Source: Asterochloris sp. CNOR1 (Eukaryota; Chlorophyta; Trebouxiophyceae; Trebouxiales; Trebouxiaceae). Taken from it: 64,000 nt of DNA. Every line of letters begins with the position of its first letter. Position 1 is the first letter of the stretch. The notes under the pieces were generated by a model. The model worked only from the letters and a program-made list of their open reading frames with translations. It was not told the DNA's origin and ran no database searches. Of this stretch, positions 12,401 through 33,700 are shown one piece after another. The stretch lies in assembly GCA_963969365.1 (NCBI GenBank), contig OZ017751.1:186001-250000 (forward strand). The letters run 5' to 3'. The position numbers were made by a program, and so were the translations under genes.

Positions 12401-14068
12401 AGCTTCACAGGCGTCAGCTGCTCCAACCACTTAGCAGGAGCAGTGAACAGCGCCCTCAGGGCAGTCGGCAGCTGCCGCACTGCTTCGTTCTCACAGGCTG
12501 GGTCAACAGGGATCTTTCCGTGCTCCCAGACAACAGCTGCAAGCAGCAGGACTAGGCTTACAAGGCAGATGCCAGGCCATTTGCATGTTGACGCCGCGTG
12601 TCACCTGTGCAGCGCTGCTTGGCAGCCCCTCGGGCCATGCAGACTGTCCTCTGAGACGTGTGAAATGCTGTGCAAACTCAACGTCGCTGCAAAGCAGACC
12701 CCAGGTGGCTATCCAAACCATCAGCACAAACAATGCACACTGCACGCAGATGAAAGCAACATGCCACAGCTGCCCCAGACGACCTCCGTTCAATCAAGGA
12801 ACTGTAGCACCTCATGCAGGGTTGCACTGCCACGATGTGCCTAAGGCGCAAGCACAAGCAAAGTAAGCAGAGCATGCTCTTGACACCTGCACGCTGTTTC
12901 TTGCTGGGCCAGTTCATCAACACCCTCACTGCCAGCCTCACGATGCCGCTTGCCTACACACACAGAACCACTCAGTCAAGACAGTATGCCAAAAAGAATT
13001 TTTGCTGTGATGCAATATGTGGCAAGGGCAACTGGTATGTCATGCCGCCTGCCTCAACTCTTGAATGTATGGCAGCCGCAGACACCCTGCAGTCTCGACG
13101 TGAAGCTTGACTCAGCCTTCCGCCCACCTGAATTGAGCAGCCTCTATTGCTGTCAGGGCAGCCATCTGCAGCAACTCATGCAAGCCATGCATTGCAGACT
13201 TATTTTCAAAGCCTCAAGGCCAAAACACAACACCTCCCCCATCAATGTGTGGTTGCATGCCAGAACTGCAGATGCCGCAAGTCACTTCCTCTCAACCGCT
13301 TGTAGCAGCAGGCATATCAGCCATCTGCAGCACACAAAAGCAGAACCAGTGCCCAGCCAGCCAAGCAATGAAGCAGCTCCAACAATGCCAAGAGGCCCAG
13401 CTCCGCGCACAGCTCATACATATAAAGACCTGCTCAGACTGCAGTAGCAACAGTGCCCTGGAATACCCTGACAGGCACAGCTTGAGCCATTGATGCACTC
13501 CTGGAATGTGACCGATACCCGCCCAGCCTCAGCTTGCAGTCAGTGCTCAAGACATGGCACATCAGACCAGCATTTCTTGTAAGGCATTGGCAGGACCTCC
13601 ATGCCAGCGACGCCAGATGTGCAGCACAGTGGCGCAGACCTGGCGGGGTGGACCAAACAAGCCCAATTTCATTTGCATGCCCAAGCTTCAAGGCCTGCAC
13701 TCACAGTTGGACTTTTGACTCCTTGAGGACTCTGAAACCTTTTCCAGACTCACCTCAGCTGAGCATGGCTGACGCTCACCTGCCGAAGGTGCAGGCCTGA
13801 CCACAATGGGGCTGTCAACAGTGGTCCCAGCCGTAGGCCCGCACAGAGACAGCAGCTCCTCCAGTGTACAATCTTCACTCGGCTGTCTAGTAGAAAAGTG
13901 TGCTGCTTGAGTCTGCAGCTGAAGGCTCCCGGTAGCAACACCATGATGGAACGCCGCGCTGTCCAGAGGCACTGGCCCCTTGAAAGTCTTGCTGACGCTC
14001 TCTGTGGCGCCCTCCCGGCAGAAGAACACCTCCTGCATAGTGCCTGCAGTCCAGAGATCACAAGACAC
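9497..14068 (-). CDS. Unrecognised multi-exon gene with NTPase-like motifs
   Basis: I do not recognise the family. Three C-terminal exons join well: the exon ending at 10096 (QEVSLAKLAKCFREAKTAAL), 9810-10024 (LPEKIAGVPLL, SKEVAHMSAEDYNKHVKRLP) and 9497-9728 (FLYTYDDRHLDPSGSVLVYH, ending DRMRYG-stop). Other well-formed - strand segments are 13785-14046 (EVFFCREGATESVSKTFKGP), 12345-12497 (LPTALRALFTAPAKWLEQLT), about 11775-11924 and 11186-11766. The 11924 exon opens with MGKTKLADLL, which resembles the end of a Walker A P-loop split by an intron, and 11186-11766 has PALVLCDEYQ, which resembles Walker B. Together they suggest a P-loop ATPase, but this is inference. Open segments lie in different frames, so short introns or partial decay are both possible. 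The first exon is unresolved. The gene is divergent from THIC, with a shared 5' region of about 400 bp. Confidence 0.5.
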
Positions 14069-14289
14069 TTAGCATTTGCAGGGACTGAGATCATTTGCGG
14101 CCTGCTGTTATTGTCCAAGCTCCTGCAGGAAGGGCTGAGAGGGCAGCACTAGCCTCTTGATACAGCAATCGGCGGCACAGTTAGCTGCGGGTGCCAGTGA
14201 TGGAAACAGGTTTGGAACAGCTCACCCATGCGGCAGTCTTGCCTCGATATCTTCTCGACCATGATGTCACGACTACATTTTTGTCTACA

Positions 14290-14475
14290 TGTCTCTCTCC
14301 CTCACTGCTGCCAAGCAAGTGTTCTCCTGAGGATCCTCTGCTCACTTGCTGAAGGCATCAGGATTCGAGTTGGCAACATAGCCTTCATCTGCGAGGGCAC
14401 CAATCACCTCACTCGTGAGAAGAGCCTCCTATCAGACCGATCGCTTAGGTCAGCTATCATCACACCCCTTGGATC
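14290..14475 (+). repeat. Dispersed repeat copy in the THIC 5' region
   Basis: About 160 bp, from CTCCCTCACTGCTGCCAAGC to CCTCCTATCAGACCGATC, are roughly 80% identical by eye to the - strand copy at 48990-49160. Blocks include TCCTGAGGATCCT, CTTGCTGAAG, TCAGGATTC and AGCCTTCAT. The copy ends just before the first possible THIC start codon, so it probably lies in the 5' UTR or promoter. Confidence 0.75.
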
Positions 14476-14478
14476 ACC

Positions 14479-24437
<9,959 letters not shown>

Positions 24438-24830
24438 ACCCAGCACATGAAACCACCCTTCAGGCCCTTTCGAGAGCCCAGGATTGCAGCCTGCGCCATC
24501 TGATTCAGCTGGCCTTCTGAGCAAAATTACAAGCTCTCCCTCATCCCCTGTCAACATTGAACACTGCTCCCCATGTCGCCCTTGAGACTTGATATTAATC
24601 ATGTCATTGCTTTGCATGACAGTGTGCATGGCCCGTGTTGTTGTTTAAGATACAAGAGATCTGACAAAGTCCAGCCCAAAGCAAACTATTCAAAGCGGTC
24701 TGGAAGGCTACTCGGGGCACAAAGCATCCAAAGCACTTGGCAACTCCTTTGAGCTCAATGCCTTTGCGGTCGAGCATTATTCTAACACACACAAGTGGAC
24801 TACTGCAATATCGATTCAGCCAGCACGATG
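24438..24830. other. Short convergent intergenic region, THIC/TOM1
   Basis: The two genes end toward each other about 390 bp apart, so this holds both 3' UTRs. A TGTAA on the - strand near 24526 could be the TOM1 polyadenylation signal if that UTR reads past the midpoint. Nothing else is seen. Confidence 0.5.
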
Positions 24831-27800
24831 TCATGCCTGGCTGGCAGAGGGCCCAGTGGTAGGCACGTTGCCGGCCTTGGCTGCCGGCGGCTGGGCCACT
24901 GCTGGAATTGGCTGGTACCCCTGAGGCTGCTTCTTGGGAGGGAGCTTGCGCAGAATGTATAGCACCAGGGCTGCTGGGATGATCTCCACCACTGTGTAAT
25001 AGATAAGGTTGAGCAGTGGATGCGTGAGGACATCCAGGTCAGCATCCTTCTTGTCAATGGCTGACCAGGCCACCAGCACCGCCCTGCAGTTGTTTGAAGA
25101 CAACACCAAGTTGGCTGAGGCTGGCATGGCATTGGGACTGATAGTGTGGACAGTGAGCAGCGTGGCTATTGCAGCTGTGATGGTGGCAAGAGACAGTGGG
25201 GTGTTGACAGCAGGCATTGCACGAATCTGCGGTGGATTGCTGACAGGATTGCCCGATGAGTTGCCAAGAAGGCGCTGCAAACTGCTGTTGCCAGGCGTCC
25301 ACAGCGTGGGCCCTAAGCTTTGCAGTTGCTGCAAGAGCACTGTTATCCATGCAGCTGGAGCCTTTACATGCAGGACTGCATCAGCACACCTGGGTGTGCC
25401 ACTTGTGGACCAGCACTCCCTTTACGCATCATGCAAAACCCAAGGCCTGCCGATGGCACTGCCTAGTGCACCATGCATGAAAACAAAGCAGAAGCAGCTT
25501 CCCCACCAAGCACCAAACCAGCATCGGACAGCCGAAGAGCACCGCTGTGTTACCCCATCACAGTGAGGCAGGAGGCGCAGAAGCTGGTGCCCTCTAACAA
25601 GGTTTCACTCGAGGACATCTACCAGCTCCCTGCAGCACTGACTCTGGCCTGAAAGCGTGGAGCGCTTCAGTCCCACCCTGCTGAAGCTGTACAGTGCCGA
25701 CAGCGATTACCTGTGCTCTGAGACACTCCTCAGCCCTGACTGTGAGAACAGCAACTCTTCCACAGGGATGCAGGGCCGCAGCAAAGCACCTGCTCATAGT
25801 CCATAGCAGTAGCCCGGTTGTCATCTTGACACATTATCATGACGAATTGCAACCTGCCTGCTGGGGGAGCCAAGCAACAGCAGCCTGCAGTCATGATGGC
25901 CCTAGCACGGGGCCAAGTGCTCACCATGATTTGATGTAAGCAGCACAGAACACCGGCCCAGCCCCAGTGCAAACCCACCCATGATTCAGAGCCTCATCTC
26001 AGGGTGAGGCAGCAGGCCCAGATGCTGATTGTTCAGCCCGTCTCCCTGCACCACCCCAACACAGCAGCAAAGCTCTACTGGTGCCACCACGCTGCTTTGC
26101 AGAGCCTCACAGAGAGGACGACGCAGAAAGGGCAGCGCACACATTGGCGGCCAACTCGCCGAGGCGCCAGCCCAAGACACCACTCTGCACAGCTCAGCCT
26201 TGCTGAACGACTAGAGATGCAGTGCATCCACTGGTGATACAGCCCCAGCCTGCCATGGCCACCTCTCAGAGGAGCTGCAGCCCTGTGCTGCAAAGAATCA
26301 CCTGAAGGTGAAGCAGGTGGCGCAGATGCTGGTGACGCAGCCGACCTCCCGCAGCTTCTTGCGGCGCCCGCGCGACTCGATGGGGAAGCGCCGCAGCATG
26401 CAGAAGAGGCGCCCGCCGTACAGCAGGAAGCCGGCGGCTGCTGACAGCGAGACTGCCGCCAGGAAGACGCATGACAGGATGCGCCCAAGGTCCAGCCTGG
26501 GTGGCAGCATGGGCAGGGTTGAGTCGGGAGGGAGGCGCTGCTGCTGGCATGCAGGGCAACCAGACATGCAAAGCTGACCAGAAAACTTCAAGTCCACCAC
26601 GCATCATGCAACACAGCAGAACTGGGCAGCAACCTGCTGCAGTGTCTGCCTGAGACGCTGTGAGGGCAGCTCCGCAGCATGGGCAGCCATGCTGGAGCGA
26701 CCTGGTCAGCAGAAAGGGGCGATCACAGGCAGTGCGGCCATGCGGCAATTGACTGGCTGACTCAGGAACAGGGTCACAGCAAGTACAGCCATGCACAATG
26801 ACCTTGCCGGCTGAAAAGGGGGGTCATCACATAGCCTACTTCGCAGGACAGATATGACCGGCTCCAAGCGGTCCTGCACAACGAGCTTTGTGCACAGTGC
26901 TGAAGCTGGAAGGCAAGAGGGATGAATTTACCTGTCCTTGGGGGCCAGGCTCATGTAGATCCAGAGGCCGATCTGTGCCGCATACACTGCGCCGTTGATG
27001 GCCAGGAACAGTGGGCGCAGGATGAAGCTGGGCAGGCTCTTGGCCTGGTGGTATATCTCAGCCCAGAAGAGCACCTGCAAGACAAGTCAGGATTGGGTGA
27101 GGGGGCAGAGCAAGGTGATGTGCAGGCTGGTGACACACCAGCAGCTGATTGGCAGGCGCAGCATGCACCCGCAAGGTGTGCCTCCCAGATAACAATGGGG
27201 CCTTCAGATGAGTTGCAGAACTGCCTCCTTGCCATTGGCACCTGGCTGACAAAAGCAGCATGCATGGTGACCCATGCAGCCTGTCCAGACATCTAAGCTA
27301 GAGTGAGAATCTGCTCTGGGACAATGCCGGCAAGGCAGCTGCTATCCAGCACAGCATCAGCCAACGATTTCCCAACAAGGGCTCTCACCAGCAGGGTGTA
27401 GGTGGTGAAGAACAAGAGGCCTGGCAGGTCTAGCAGCACACGCCCCAGGATGGGGGGTGAAATATGCTGGATGCGATTGTGCATGCCAAAGACCACGCTG
27501 CGCAGGATACACACCAGCGCGTTAAGAAGGTGAAACACCTGCGGCAGGACATGAGTTTGATTTGGTTGGGAATCACATTCTGCAGGAACTGCAGCAAGGT
27601 GGATGCACAGCTCAGTCAGGGTGCTTTTGGCTTCCTAGCAAGCAGCTCCACAGGTATTCTACAAACAAACATGTCCCAGGCTACCACCTCCTTGCTCAGG
27701 GGCTGACATTAGATGCCTGGAGATAAACAGCCTGGCTGCTTGTCCGCTGTGCTGTGCAAGCGAAGCTGGCCGCCTGCTCAGCAAGGGCTCTGTCTGAGAA

Positions 27801-28216
27801 ACTGCCTCTCGCAAAGACACAGCAGGACTCCTGTGCTGCTGCAACTGCGCAGCCCTCTTGTCTGTATGCTGTCCCCCTGTAAGCACAGCTCCCTCGGTGC
27901 TTTTGCTGCTGACGCTGCACAGAGCCAGACATGATAGCGCTGGAGCCCAGGGAGCTTCTGGTGCCTGTGCTGCTGCTGGCTATTCTTCGCTCACTGCTGG
28001 CTGCAGAGCCCTCACCTTCTGCGTGGTCCAGCCATACTCAGGGACCCTCTGCTGGATGCGCACCAACTGCACAATGGCCACCAGCGCGATCAGGCCGTAG
28101 CCCCCAGCCAGGGCCACGAACGACCAGCGCTGCCAGGTGGGGTCTTTATCTATGCGGCGCCACCACTCAGGCACCTGCTCCGTCCCCAGGACGTGGTTTG
28201 CAATGGCTGCTTCCAT
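24831..28216 (-). CDS. TOM1: TOM1/THH1-family membrane protein (tobamovirus multiplication protein 1-like)
   Basis: This is a seven-helix membrane protein of the plant TOM1/TOM3/THH1 family. In plants it sits in the tonoplast, and tobamoviruses exploit it as a replication anchor; its normal role is poorly known. Five exons join in phase: 28016-28216, 27389-27538, 26932-27074, 26302-26496 and 24831-25083, giving 313 aa (TOM1 in Arabidopsis is 291). Family signatures are [72 protein letters not shown] and [15 protein letters not shown]. The start at 28216 ([10 protein letters not shown]) was chosen because it directly precedes conserved sequence; another ATG six codons upstream is possible. The tail after RKLPPK is Pro/Ala-rich and not conserved. 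Intron 4 (1.2 kb) has degenerate copies of the exon 4 end. Confidence 0.93.
25560..26060 (-). repeat. Copies of TOM1 exon 4 end within intron 4
   Basis: On the + strand, the exon 4 boundary at 26302 reads GAAGCAGGTGGCGCAGATGC. Related blocks are GAGGCAGCAGGCCCAGATGC at about 26005 and GAGGCAGGAGGCGCAGAAGC at about 25564. Both lie in the intron in the same orientation as the exon. Confidence 0.65.
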
Positions 28217-28386
28217 CAGGCTACCTCTGCGCAAGGTTTAAGAGCAATCGCCAAGAGATCTGAGCACAGCCCAAGATGTACTTCTCATGCATGACTGGCC
28301 CAGAGATTGCCAGTCAGCCAGCAGTAGTGTCAGCTTGAGCTGCAACAGAGGCGCACTCACCTGATTAGGAGGACTTGTCAACAGGA

Positions 28387-28889
28387 TCAGCTCGAGCCTG
28401 CTGTTGCTGCGGGCAGGCTACCCTCAACGCTGGTGAGCAGGCGCTCAAGCCTGCAAAGGCACAACGCGTTGCTCAGGGCATGCTGCTGCAGTGAGCACAT
28501 CCTGAGCAGATCACTGGCGCAAGGCTGAGAGCTCACCTTGAGAGCCTGGCAGACACCTCAGATAGCTTGGCAGCAGTGGTACCCTCTGCAGAGGCCAGCA
28601 CAGGAGTGTGACTCAGCTGTGAGGCCCGCAAGGCCACTGACTGCCATGCATGGCTTTTCCTGTCATGCGTGGCGCAGGGACTCCCAGCAGAGCATGACTT
28701 GCCGGCAAGCAGAGCCCTCCGCTGGCAGAGGCTCACGGGTTGCAGAGGCCACAACGCATGTGGTCCCGCAGCCTGGCTGGAGCACTCACCGAAACGGGCA
28801 AGCCAGTCGCTCAGGCTTTGGACGCTGTGCTGCAGACTGATGGACAGCTCCCGATCTCTGGCTTCCGCAGCAATGTCAGAGCTGCTCAT
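28387..28889 (-). CDS. BRK1: BRICK1, small subunit of the SCAR/WAVE actin-nucleation complex
   Basis: BRICK1/HSPC300 is the smallest member of the five-part SCAR/WAVE complex that activates ARP2/3 at membranes. Three exons join in phase: 28790-28889, 28537-28585 and 28387-28450, giving 70 aa (animal and plant BRK1 are about 75-85). The protein reads RELSISLQHSVQSLSDWLAR, then FEGTTAAKLSEVSARLSRLE and RLLTSVEGSL. This matches the BRK1 pattern of one helix, a short F-E-x-T-T linker and a long heptad coiled coil (S/K-L-x-x-L-x-x-K/R-L-x-x-L-E-R). Donor and acceptor sites are canonical (GTGAGT, CTGCAG). It is transcribed in the same direction as TOM1, with its stop 171 bp upstream of the TOM1 start, so the TOM1 promoter must be short or overlap BRK1. 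The gene is too fragmented for single-frame searches to find. Confidence 0.85.
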
Positions 28890-30761
28890 GCCGGCTCAAG
28901 GCCATGGAAGAGTTTGTCTGGCGCTGTTCGAGTGCAAGAATGCAAAGTCGAAGCCCTAGCTAGTTGGGTTTCTGCTTAGCAGAGGGCACCCTTTGCCACT
29001 TCAAGAAGCTCCATACTCTGAATATAGGGAGTCTTAAAGCTGGACTAGAACATCAGCAGATATGTCGCAGTCCTCCTTGGAAAGAGGCAAGGCAGGCTGC
29101 AGCAAGCAAACAAAGCAGCAAGTCACATTCGCCTGGCTGCAGCGTCATAGCTGCTGAACCAGTTTGAGGTGGGCAGGTGTCTTCATGCTGGTGCATCTCG
29201 CTCATGCTCTGAGTTTCAGACCTCCACCTGGAGCAATGTTTCAGCCTAGCTGCCCTGCAGATTGCATGTGGACGGGCTTGCTGATAAGGGTAGCCCCAAA
29301 CGGAGCCATTGTGCCATCCGCCTCATTGCCATTCTGGCTTGATGCAAGGCAAACTGAGGAGCACTTGCCAAGTACGCCACGTCCCCTTAGCTAGGAACAA
29401 GAAATGATGTCCCTGTTCACACTAGACAGGAGTTTGTCAGGTGCCTCATGCAAGCTGGCATGCAATGTCCATTCTGGCTTCAAACTGTGCAGGGTTTTGC
29501 TCTCAGCTCCTTGGTGCATGACCGAGGAACTCCCAAGCTTGTGGTGGCTGCTGTTGAAGCCGCGGCTGTACATCAGGGTGGTAGAGGCCTGATACCAATT
29601 GTTCACCGGTACCGCCTCATCTCGCTGCCCATCCTCGATGCTATCTGTGTGCGTTTGTACGCTGACTGCGATTCTGCTGAGGAGGAGAAGGGCGTGGACT
29701 GCATTTTGACTGCGTTGTTTTGCAATGTCAAAGCAGGATAGCCCAGCATACATTGCGGGCACCAGCGCTCTGCAGGGCTTGTGGCAGTGTTGCTTAGAGG
29801 TGATTCTGCGTAATCCCATCTCAGTGCCACCGCGTTTTCTCAGCTGAGAGAGGCCATTGCTGGTTGCGGCTACCAAGGTTCTGTTCTGCACACTGCAGAG
29901 TAACACTGTGCCGGTGCTGGTGCACTGGTATGCCTGACTTGCAGCTGGGGAGTTGACTTTGGGCATGGCTTCAGGCTCAGCAGCTAGCCAAACATGCATG
30001 AGCACCATACATTCGTGGCGCCTGTCATAGACAGTATCTGCTCCTTTTGACAAGCCATGCTTGCACAGATGCACAGACAGTGCCGTGATCCCACTGACGG
30101 GCTCATGGCGCCCCACTGCCCGCAGCTGGGAAGTGCTGGCCCGGATGAAAGTGTATGCACCCCTTGAGCCCGCATCGTGTGCAGCTTGGTGCTGATATTA
30201 ATGTTCCCTGATGGCGCTGCGCAGAGCACTGATGTGCATCTGCAGCATCTCAGCCTATGGAAGGCTTGAAGACCACACACGAATAGCTGCAGGTCAGAAG
30301 CAGGCACACCTGGATGCAGGCAGCTGCGAGCCCACATGAGCAGCAAATTGCTGGAGCAGAGGATGGTGCTCCCGCCCGGCTGGTGGTAACCACGGGGGCG
30401 GTGACAACATTCAACAAGCAGCTGCTGGAGGACAGGCATGTACTCGCAGTCGCTACATGGCAGCTGCACATGACAGTCAGGGCTACCATACAGTAACTGC
30501 TCCCCCCTTGAAGCAACAATTTGTCCACAGCTGGACCCACCGCTACATTAGACAGAGCGAACTGATGATCGGCTTTTGTGCAAAAACTGGGGGCCGGCGT
30601 TGTTTCAAAGGCCCACCTGTCTTGACTCCTGACCTTGCATTCGAGTCAAGGAACCTGTGTCAGCATCCTGGGAAAGGGACTTGTTATTACCTGCTGGAGT
30701 CAGCATCCATCAGGCCCCGACCTCAAGGACATTGCGAGCTGCCAGACATCAGCTCCCTGCC
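28890..30761. other. Intergenic region between BRK1 and the heptahelical gene
   Basis: Divergent 5' regions of both neighbours lie here. The longest frame is 29391-30116 on the - strand (241 codons). It has no recognisable domain, a Cys/His/Ser-rich random-looking composition and overlapping open frames on the + strand (29448-29741, 97 codons). I do not call a gene, but an unrecognised one cannot be excluded. Confidence 0.4.
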
Positions 30762-33700
30762 ATGGTCAAGGAAGTGACAGCAAGTCATGCACAGGACAGG
30801 CACAATCAGGAGCCAGCTGCAGAGCATGTAGCATCCACCAGCGCACATGAGATGGCAAAGGAGGCCAGCAGAAATGCTCCTGCCAGGCGCCGGCGTGCAC
30901 CTGTGAAGCAGCGCAGCAGGCTGTACAAAGCCTTTCACGCCCTGCCAGACTATTTGAAGGACAACGAGGTGTGCTGCAGCAGTGGAGGCAGTGCTGCCCT
31001 GACGCGACCCTGTGCACAGGGCTGATCGCTGCTTTGAAGCCTTGTTTGGTGTGCGAGAGTCTTGGACTACTTGAGACTTCAGTTGAGACCTGTATATGTT
31101 CCTGAGGGCAATTCTGGGCTGCTGTTCCTGAAGCCTACCTGCCATCAGCGCTGTGGCTGAGAGCAGGCCAAGACTGTCACTGCGGCGGTTACATGCAGCC
31201 CTCAGCACACAGGTTCACAGCTGTGACTCATGCACCTCCTGCTCCTGCAGTTCATCACTACGGGATACAGGGTCGAGTACAGCTTCTGGGAGACAATGCG
31301 CTCGCTTTTTGGGCTGCACAATGAGACGGGCAATGTGTGGACGCACCTTTTAGGTGGGAGCCCATGGCACAATATAGACAGGCCCTCAACAGATCTGCAG
31401 ATTCAGCATGCAGGAGCTTCAGCACTTGCCTTCTCACCCGTCACCTGCAGTCCTGTTTGAGATGCCCTGTGTCAAAATGATGCTGATGCCTTTTTTGCAG
31501 TGTAGGTATGCTGTGCAAGACTTGCAAGACTGACCCAAGCCATTGGCTGTGCAGCTGCACACAATTTGTTTTTAACAATGCCCTATCCGATGAAGGGGCC
31601 AATCAAGTATAACTAGGATCTTTCGCCTGCAGGCTTTGTGCTATTCATCGTTCTCACAGTGGTCACGATCCGGTCCAAGCCTGTCCCCCTGGCTCAGGCA
31701 TCTACAGAGCTCAGGAACCTGGAGAATCATCTGCTCACCTTTGGACAGTCCAGCTGGGACAGCTTCAAGGTGAGATCCTGCACTCCCTGGCAGCGTAGCA
31801 CTGTGCGCGTCTGCATGCCTCTGCCGCAGCAGAGTTGCTGCAGGCTGACCAGGACAGCCTCAGGCGGAGCCCTGCCACTCCGTCAGCACAGTATGGTGTA
31901 CAGGTGACCTGCTCTGCCCCAGTACTGTTTGGTGAAGAGGCCTGCCCTCAGTGACTTTACTCAGCCACCTCTGGCTGCACAGCGCTCTGCGGCATCTCCT
32001 GGGCTGTGCATTGCAGTCCTTGCAAGATGTATAGCACGCCTTTTGGGTGCATTCCTTAGGCCAGCCCAGTATGCAGTTGCTAGGCTGTTGACCAATTGAC
32101 GCCTGCAATGCCTGAGCACACGATTGTGCAGCTCCAGATGAGTGCTGACTGGCACAGACAGGTCGGTCTGTGAGATGCACTCGTCTGCCTGCGGTTGAGC
32201 TGCAGCTGCATTACATTTTGGGTCGCCGCCTTGCTGAGCAGGTCAAGCAATGCCTGCTTGGACCACCTGCTGTGCTGCCAATCCCAACAGCACAGGCTGG
32301 ATGAGCCCTTGCTGCTGAAGGTCAAGCTGACCTGATCACGAGTTTGTCTGTCATGCAGTCCCTGCGGCCGCGCAAGCTGGAGGCCAGCCTGATGGAGTAC
32401 GGGCGCTCTAGCCTGCATGAGCTGGAAACCAGCGTGTGGGAGTATGGGTGGGAGGCCTGGCACGACATGAGCCACGTTGAGGAGCGCCTGCTGGCATATG
32501 GAAAGTCAGGCTACAAGTGAGTTGGTGAACAGGGGTTTGGCAGGCTTCTAGGGGTCCCAGCCACATGCGGGCTTGCAGTCAGTCAGAGATCGATTGGTGG
32601 GGAGATACACTGTTTGCTGGGAGCTTTCAGGGAGGTTTGCAAAAGCATTTGAATTGCACCTGCTGGCCTGGGAAGCAGGGGTGTAATGGAATGAACAGCA
32701 GTGTGCCTGAGTCTTAGCATGTGTTCCTGTAGGGCGTGTCATGGAGTGTTGGAAAGTCAAGGTTGAAGTTGAGGATTGGATAGGGGTTGCACAATGGCCC
32801 TGAAAGACTTTCCCGACGGCACCTCGTTGCTGTAGAAGCATCGGGGATCTGGGCGTCTGCTAGGGAGAGTCACGTTTCATGTGAGTCGATGTAGTCTGCC
32901 TGAAGATGCCTGGCGCGGCCTTTACCTGAATAAGCGTTGGGCATGTGGGGTCATGCTTACAGGGACAGGACAGCTCGCAGATTGGGTGGAGAAGTGGCTG
33001 ACAAAGGTTGCGTGGTGAGCCGCTGAGCGTCCCTTGCTGAGGCATGTTGAGGAGCTAAGTGGGGCTGCACTCAGCTCTCAAGCGATTTCAGCCGTGTTAA
33101 TGAGTGAAGGCTGCGGCACTTTTAGAAATCACTTGGCTGGCATGGGAATGTGTCGCTGGGTGCTTGTGCTGGCATGTAGTCAAGGCAAGCGCCTGTTCCA
33201 GGTCATCACTCATGTGGGTTAGGGTGAGCCAGGGGTTTTCATGTGCAGTGAACACCTGCCTTAGGCCTAGGGGCATGTGAACGTCCAACTCAATTGGCCT
33301 TTGTAGGTGGGTGCAGCCAGGGACGGCTTGGCAGCAGGTTGCTGGCAGCTCTTCATGCATGTAAGGTGCACAGTGCTGGCCTTAGCTTTCATAAGGGCTG
33401 CAGAGGGTGCCTAGCGAATGGTGCTGTATATCTAGAAGGACCTGCATAGGCTCTGTCTTGAGGCACACCTTCTGCATAAGCCTTTTCTTGTCATGCTGAA
33501 ACATGATTCAGGGGCCCACCTGCATGAGGTGGCTTCATAGAAAAGCTTGTCTGACTGCCAGACTGTCCCCTTCATCTGGCTGTCCCTTGCATTATGGACA
33601 TCGTTAAACCCCAGGGTTGAGCAAACTGCTGCTGCTGGGCTGTCCTGTGTTCAGCCCATACAAAACAAGGCAGGTGGCGTGCACTTGCTGCTGAGGTCGC

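Noticed and set aside
14127-14200. GGCTGAGAGGG upstream of THIC as a TPP aptamer
   Set aside because: The CTGAGA is not followed by the TTTGAACCTGAT core or the GCG-AGGGA arm; nothing folds like the aptamer here.
26266-26796. 176-codon - strand frame overlapping TOM1 exon 4
   Set aside because: It is out of frame with the conserved exon 4 and not needed to explain the sequence.
29391-30116. 241-codon - strand frame between BRK1 and the heptahelical gene
   Set aside because: No recognisable motif, no splice partners, and open frames overlap on the other strand; too weak to call a gene.
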